A DNA stretch of 9,743 bases from Gammaproteobacteria bacterium (GTDB lineage Bacteria; Pseudomonadota; Gammaproteobacteria; UBA5335; SLRW01), in assembly GCA_007130745.1 (NCBI GenBank), contig SLRW01000146.1, positions 1 through 9,743 on the forward strand, given 5' to 3'. The translations under genes and the position numbers were made by a program. Below the pieces are notes generated by a model. That model saw nothing but the letters and a program-made list of their open reading frames with translations. It was not told where the DNA came from and did not search any database. Positions 6,060-9,743 of this stretch are shown piece after piece. Within the stretch, counting starts at the first letter, position 1. Each line of letters begins with the position of its first letter.

Positions 6060-6775
6060 TCAGCGTTGAGGCGGTACACAAGCGCTTTGGCGAGGTGCAG
6101 GCTCTGCGCGGGGTGTCCTTTACCGCCGGTGACGGCTGCATTACGGGGCTGCTGGGCGGCAATGGCGCCGGCAAAACCACGCTGATGCGTATTATCAGCA
6201 CCCTGTTACGGCCGGACAGTGGCCAGGTGCAGGTAGATGGTCATGACAGCGTGGCCGAGGCGCTGGCAGTGCGTGCCGGGCTGGGCGTGCTGCCGCACAG
6301 CACGGCACTTTACCCCCGTCTCAGCGGCCGCGAGAATATTCTTTATTTTGCCCGCTTGCATGGGCTGGATGAAGCCGGGGCGCAGCAACGCACGGAGGCG
6401 CTGGTGGCGCAACTGGATATGGGCGCTTTCGCCGAGCGTCGCGCTGTCGGCTACTCGCATGGGCAGAAAACCCGGGTAGCGCTGGCCCGTGCACTGGTGC
6501 ATTCACCACGGCATCTGGTGCTGGATGAACCTTCCTCGGGGCTGGATGTGGCGGCCGCTCGCGCGTTGCGCCGGACACTGCGGGAGCTGGCCGTAGCCGG
6601 CCACTGCGTGCTGGTGTCCACACACCTTATGCATGAGGTGGAGCAACTATGTGATCAGGTGGTGATGCTGGCGGCCGGGCAGGTGGTGGCCAGCGGCAGT
6701 CTTGCCGAATTGCTGGCCCGCAGTGGCGCAAGCGATGCCGAGGAAGCCTTCATCCGCCTCAGCGCCGGCGCTTGA
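6056..6775 (+). CDS. ABC transporter ATP-binding protein, NatA-like
   Basis: The 239-residue protein is a stand-alone nucleotide-binding subunit of an ABC-2 type exporter, most like NatA/CcmA-type ATPases. Visible are Walker A GGNGAGKTT (34-42), a Q-loop region LPHSTALYPRLSGREN where the usual glutamine is replaced (His81 or a neighbour), a signature motif YSHGQ (133-137) in place of LSGGQ, Walker B HLVLDEP (153-159), D-loop SGLD (161-164) and the H-loop His190 in STHLMHEVEQ. NatA relatives often carry such variants of the Q-loop and signature, so it should be active. No good ribosome-binding site precedes the ATG, so translation is probably coupled to the upstream gene through the 4-base overlap. 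No permease gene is adjacent; htpG follows instead. Confidence 0.92.
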   Translation: MISVEAVHKRFGEVQALRGVSFTAGDGCITGLLGGNGAGKTTLMRIISTLLRPDSGQVQVDGHDSVAEALAVRAGLGVLPHSTALYPRLSGRENILYFARLHGLDEAGAQQRTEALVAQLDMGAFAERRAVGYSHGQKTRVALARALVHSPRHLVLDEPSSGLDVAAARALRRTLRELAVAGHCVLVSTHLMHEVEQLCDQVVMLAAGQVVASGSLAELLARSGASDAEEAFIRLSAGA

Positions 6776-6783
6776 AAAAGCGC
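6768..6783 (+). other. GAAA-loop hairpin over the ABC stop codon
   Basis: GCGCTT (6768-6773), GAAA (6774-6777) and AAGCGC (6778-6783) form a perfect 6-bp stem with a GNRA-type tetraloop. The ABC stop TGA is at its centre, and the -35 box of the htpG promoter lies inside it. No T-run follows, so it is not a standard terminator. Confidence 0.45.
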
Positions 6784-6799
6784 ACCATTGTCCCCATGT
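6771..6799 (+). promoter_or_regulatory. Sigma-32 (RpoH) heat-shock promoter of htpG
   Basis: CTTGAAA (6771-6777) and CCCCATGT (6792-6799), separated by 14 bases, match the known E. coli sigma-32 consensus CTTGAAA - CCCCATNT at every defined position. Transcription would start about 6806, giving a leader of roughly 36 bases before the htpG ATG. The -35 box includes the TGA stop of the preceding ABC gene. htpG is a classical RpoH target, which supports the call. Confidence 0.9.
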
Positions 6800-6841
6800 C
6801 TCAGGCGCAGGCATTACCGTATGACATCACAGGGGCAAACC

Positions 6842-8830
6842 ATGACCGGAACCACCGAGACGCAAAAGCATGCCTTCCAGGCGGAAGTGAACCAGTTGCT
6901 GCACCTGATGGTGCATTCGCTGTATTCCAACAAGGAGATTTTCCTGCGCGAGCTGATCTCCAATGCTTCCGATGCTGCCGACAAGCTGCATTTTCTGGCA
7001 CTCAAGGACGACAGCTTGTTCGAGGGCGACCCGGAGCTCAAGGTCCATATCGAGGTAGACAAGTCACGGCGCACCCTGACTGTGCGCGACAACGGCATCG
7101 GCATGAGCCGCGAGGAGGTGGTGGAGAACCTGGGCACCATCGCCCGCTCCGGCACCATGGAATTCCTGAAAAATCTCAGCGGTGACCAACGCAAGGATTC
7201 ACGCCTGATCGGCCAGTTCGGGGTGGGCTTTTACAGCAGCTTTATTGTCGCCGAGCGGGTCGAGGTGTTTACACGCAAAGCCGGCTTGCCGGCCGGCGAA
7301 GGGGTGTACTGGGCCAGCGAGGGCAGCGGCGAGTTCGATCTGGGTCCGATCGAGCGTGAAACGCGGGGCACCGAGATTGTGCTGCATCTGAACAAGGACG
7401 AGGACGAATTCCTTGAACCCCTGCGGCTCAAGACCCTGGTGCGCAAGTACAGCGACCATATTTCGGTGCCGGTGATGATGGCTGCTGATGAAGCCGACGA
7501 GGGCAAGGCCGGAGAGCCGGAGCAGGTCAATACCGCCACCGCACTGTGGACGCGCAATCCCTCTGAAATTTCCGATGAGGAATACCAGGACTTCTACCGC
7601 CATGTGTCACATGATTTCGGCGATGCCCTGAGCTGGACGCACAACCGCGTCGAGGGCAAGCTGGATTACACCTCGCTGCTTTTTATCCCCGAACGCGCGC
7701 CCTTTGACCTGTGGCAGCGCGAGGGCCGGCGCGGGCTCAAGCTCTATGTGCAGCGCGTGTTTATCATGGACGAGGCGGAGCAGTTTCTGCCCCTGTATCA
7801 ACGCTTCGTCAAAGGCGTGATCGATAGCAATGACCTGTCGCTGAATGTCTCGCGCGAAATTTTGCAAAACGACCGCACTGTTGATTCCCTGCGCAAGGCG
7901 CTGAGCAAACGCGTGTTGAAGATGCTGGAGCAACTTGCCGCCAATGAGCCGGACAAATACCAGCGCTTCTGGGATCAGTTCGGTGCGGTGCTTAAGGAAG
8001 GCCCGGGCGAGGACCCTGACAATCGCGAGATGCTGGCCGGGTTGCTGCGTTTTGCCAGCACCCGCAGCGGTGACAGCAAGCAGACGGTCAGCCTGGCCGA
8101 TTATGTCGCGCGCATGAAGGAGGGCCAGAAACACATTTACTACATTATCGCCGACAGCCATGAGGCTGCTGCCGGCAGCCCGCATCTGGAAGTCTTCCGC
8201 AAGAAGGGCATTGAGGTGCTGCTGCTGTCCGAGGTAGTGGACGAATGGCTGACCACGCATTTGCATGAATACGAAGGCACACCCTTTAAGGATATCGGCA
8301 AAGGCGAACTGGATCTTGGCGAGCTTGAGGATGAGCAAGACAAGAAGGCCCAGGAAGAAAGCGACAAGACGTATGCCGGGCTCACCGAGCGCATCGCCAA
8401 AGCGCTGGAAGCAGAAGTCGCCGGGGTGCGCACCACCCATCGCCTGACCGACTCACCTGCCTGTCTGGTGATTGGTGAATACGATATGGGCCCGCAGCTA
8501 AAACGCATGTTGGAAGCCGCCGGTCAGAGCGTGCCCGACAGCAAGCCCACGCTGGAAATCAACCCGCAGCATCCGCTGCTGCAGCGGTTGGATAGCGAAA
8601 AGGACGACAGCCGCGCGACCGACCTGATCAGCGTAATCCATGACCAGGCACGGCTCGCCGGCGGTGAATCACTCAAGGATCCGGCCAGCTATGTACAGCG
8701 AGTTAACCGGCTGCTGCTGGAACTCTCGGGTGATGGCGCCTCCGGCAAGAACAAGCGGCCGGCAGCAGCCGGGACCAAAAAGCGTGCCGCGAGCAAGAAG
8801 CCTGCCGGCAAGCGCAAATCCGGCGACTGA
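6842..8830 (+). CDS. htpG: HtpG, bacterial Hsp90 chaperone, with basic C-terminal tail
   Basis: HtpG is the dimeric cytosolic Hsp90 that remodels client proteins with DnaK, driven by ATP. The N-terminal GHKL ATPase domain shows LRELISNASDAADKL (Glu37 catalytic, Asn41 for Mg-ATP), DNGIGM (83-88) and GQFGVGFYSSF (from 124). The middle domain has LSLNVSREILQ, where Arg338 is the likely ATP-contacting arginine. The C-terminal dimerisation domain runs to about residue 628. The 662 residues exceed the 624 of E. coli, largely because of a Lys/Ala-rich tail at 629-662 with 11 basic residues. I chose the ATG at 6842: AGGGG stands 6 bases before it and the N-terminus then aligns with the family. An ATG at 6821 would add seven residues. 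A sigma-32 promoter lies just upstream, and the gene converges with a dehalogenase 11 bases away. Confidence 0.97.
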   Translation: MTGTTETQKHAFQAEVNQLLHLMVHSLYSNKEIFLRELISNASDAADKLHFLALKDDSLFEGDPELKVHIEVDKSRRTLTVRDNGIGMSREEVVENLGTIARSGTMEFLKNLSGDQRKDSRLIGQFGVGFYSSFIVAERVEVFTRKAGLPAGEGVYWASEGSGEFDLGPIERETRGTEIVLHLNKDEDEFLEPLRLKTLVRKYSDHISVPVMMAADEADEGKAGEPEQVNTATALWTRNPSEISDEEYQDFYRHVSHDFGDALSWTHNRVEGKLDYTSLLFIPERAPFDLWQREGRRGLKLYVQRVFIMDEAEQFLPLYQRFVKGVIDSNDLSLNVSREILQNDRTVDSLRKALSKRVLKMLEQLAANEPDKYQRFWDQFGAVLKEGPGEDPDNREMLAGLLRFASTRSGDSKQTVSLADYVARMKEGQKHIYYIIADSHEAAAGSPHLEVFRKKGIEVLLLSEVVDEWLTTHLHEYEGTPFKDIGKGELDLGELEDEQDKKAQEESDKTYAGLTERIAKALEAEVAGVRTTHRLTDSPACLVIGEYDMGPQLKRMLEAAGQSVPDSKPTLEINPQHPLLQRLDSEKDDSRATDLISVIHDQARLAGGESLKDPASYVQRVNRLLLELSGDGASGKNKRPAAAGTKKRAASKKPAGKRKSGD

Positions 8831-8841
8831 TTTATTCCCGA

Positions 8842-9741
8842 CTAGGTGGTGCGGGCAATAAAGTCGTTGACGACCTGCGCCAGTTCCTCGCCGGCGTCTT
8901 CCTGCAGGAAGTGGCCGGCGTTTTCAATGGTGGTGTGGGGCTGACCCTCGCAGCCCGGGATCAGCTTCTGCAACACCTTTTCACCGCCACGGGTAATGGG
9001 GTCGCTGTCGCTGAAGGCGCACAGAAAGGGCTTGTTGAATTCCTGCAGCACTTCCCAGGCCTTGCGATTGGCCGGTGATGCCGGGTTATCGGGCGAGGTA
9101 GGTACCAGCATCGGGAAGGCCCGCGCCGCCGCCTTGTAATGCTCTTCCGGGAAGGGCGCGTCATAGGCATCGCGCACGTCATCCGGCACATGCCTCGCAC
9201 ACGCGCCGCGGATGAGTTTGCCGGTTTCGAATACCGGGATCTCCTGCGAGAGTTTCTGCCATTGCAGAAAGGCATCGCCAGGATGACGGTCGCCGGTGGG
9301 CAGGAAGGTGTTGGCCGCCACCACGCGGGCAAAATCATCCGGTCGCTCGGCCACGAGCCGCAGCCCCAGCAATCCGCCCCAGTCCTGGCAGAACAGGCTG
9401 ATGTTTTTGATCTGTAACCCATCCACCACGGCATGCAGCCAGTCCATGTGGCGCTGGTAGGTGTAATCGGCGACTTCCGAGGGTTTGTCGGAGCGGCCAA
9501 AGCCGACCAGATCCGGTGCAATTACCCGATGCCCGGCCGCAACCAGCGGCGGGATCATCTTGCGATACAGATACGACCAGGTGGGCTCGCCGTGCAGCAG
9601 CAAAACCGGCGCGGCCTCGCCTGGCCCTTCATCCACATAATGAATCCGCAGCGACTCGCCCGTGCCCGAGGGGATTTCCAGATAGTTCGGCTCGAAGGCA
9701 TAACCGGGCAGATTGGTGAATTGCTCGTCAGGCGTGCGCAG
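8842..9741 (-). CDS. Haloalkane dehalogenase, HLD-I type, 5' end beyond window
   Basis: This alpha/beta hydrolase is expected to cleave carbon-halogen bonds of haloalkanes to alcohol and halide (EC 3.8.1.5). The visible 299 residues begin inside LRTPDEQFTNLPGYAFEPNY, which matches the N-terminus of DhlA-type enzymes, so only about four residues are missing. A GTG at 9636 is internal. Numbering from the first visible residue: HGEPTW (50-55) with the oxyanion-side Glu52, nucleophile Asp120 in CQDWGG with halide-binding Trp121 next to it, acid Asp247 in SDSDPIT, and His277 in NAGHFLQED. Trp161 in FLQWQKL may be the second halide-binding tryptophan. The offset of four from DhlA at the nucleophile (Asp124) supports the alignment. 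No signal peptide is visible. The true substrate may not be halogenated. Confidence 0.88.
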   Translation of the reverse strand: MRTPDEQFTNLPGYAFEPNYLEIPSGTGESLRIHYVDEGPGEAAPVLLLHGEPTWSYLYRKMIPPLVAAGHRVIAPDLVGFGRSDKPSEVADYTYQRHMDWLHAVVDGLQIKNISLFCQDWGGLLGLRLVAERPDDFARVVAANTFLPTGDRHPGDAFLQWQKLSQEIPVFETGKLIRGACARHVPDDVRDAYDAPFPEEHYKAAARAFPMLVPTSPDNPASPANRKAWEVLQEFNKPFLCAFSDSDPITRGGEKVLQKLIPGCEGQPHTTIENAGHFLQEDAGEELAQVVNDFIARTT

Positions 9742-9743
9742 GA

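Noticed and set aside
6772..7185. 137-codon frame starting at TTG over the ABC stop
   Set aside because: After about 23 codons it lies wholly within htpG in another frame and shows no permease-like hydrophobic segments. At most the first codons could be a vestige.
7607..8440. 277-codon minus-strand frame within htpG
   Set aside because: It lies entirely inside a gene with an unambiguous product, and its translation has no family resemblance.

Overview
The window is chromosomal DNA of a GC-rich gammaproteobacterium. The clearest sign is the block engB (divergent) - cytochrome c4 - dsbA, the order known around polA/engB in Pseudomonas and relatives, together with EngB, MnmG and HtpG proteins that align closely with the E. 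coli ones from memory. I cannot name the genus. Nothing in the coding part suggests a recent genomic island. Only the 266-640 intergenic region looks like accessory, repeat-derived DNA.

Layout, left to right. (1) The 3' end of mnmG (tRNA wobble uridine modification) closes with a strong GC hairpin terminator. (2) About 350 bases without a gene hold a REPIN-like pair of hairpins, an AT-rich island with 9-base-period CATGAAG repeats in both orientations, and a 10-bp inverted repeat just beyond the engB stop. (3) engB/ysxC (ribosome-assembly GTPase) runs leftward. A 174-base divergent region separates it from a rightward dihaem cytochrome c4 gene that ends in a textbook terminator. (4) A tight rightward run follows: dsbA, a DUF502 membrane protein, a patatin-like phospholipase with a Tat-type signal, a secreted TAP-type alpha/beta hydrolase, and a NatA-like ABC ATPase. 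Junctions are +32, -11, -1 and -4 bases, so this looks like one translationally coupled envelope operon. (5) htpG (bacterial Hsp90) follows. It has what looks like a near-perfect sigma-32 heat-shock promoter, whose -35 box contains the stop codon of the ABC gene. (6) Convergent to htpG, 11 bases away, is a haloalkane dehalogenase of the HLD-I type. It runs leftward and its first few codons lie beyond the window.

How the parts fit. Cytochrome c4 and DsbA both work in the periplasm. The operon downstream of DsbA encodes two exported hydrolases that contrast sharply: the Sec-type TAP hydrolase has ten cysteines in its mature part (a plausible DsbA client), while the Tat-type patatin has none. 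The ABC ATPase has no permease beside it. htpG shares the strand but is probably switched separately by heat shock.

Most notable for a second look: the heat-shock promoter fused to the upstream gene end, the lysine-rich tail on HtpG, the cysteine-rich versus cysteine-free hydrolase pair beside dsbA, the orphan ATPase, and the layered repeats in 266-640. I found no CRISPR array, tRNA, rRNA, transposase or phage gene.
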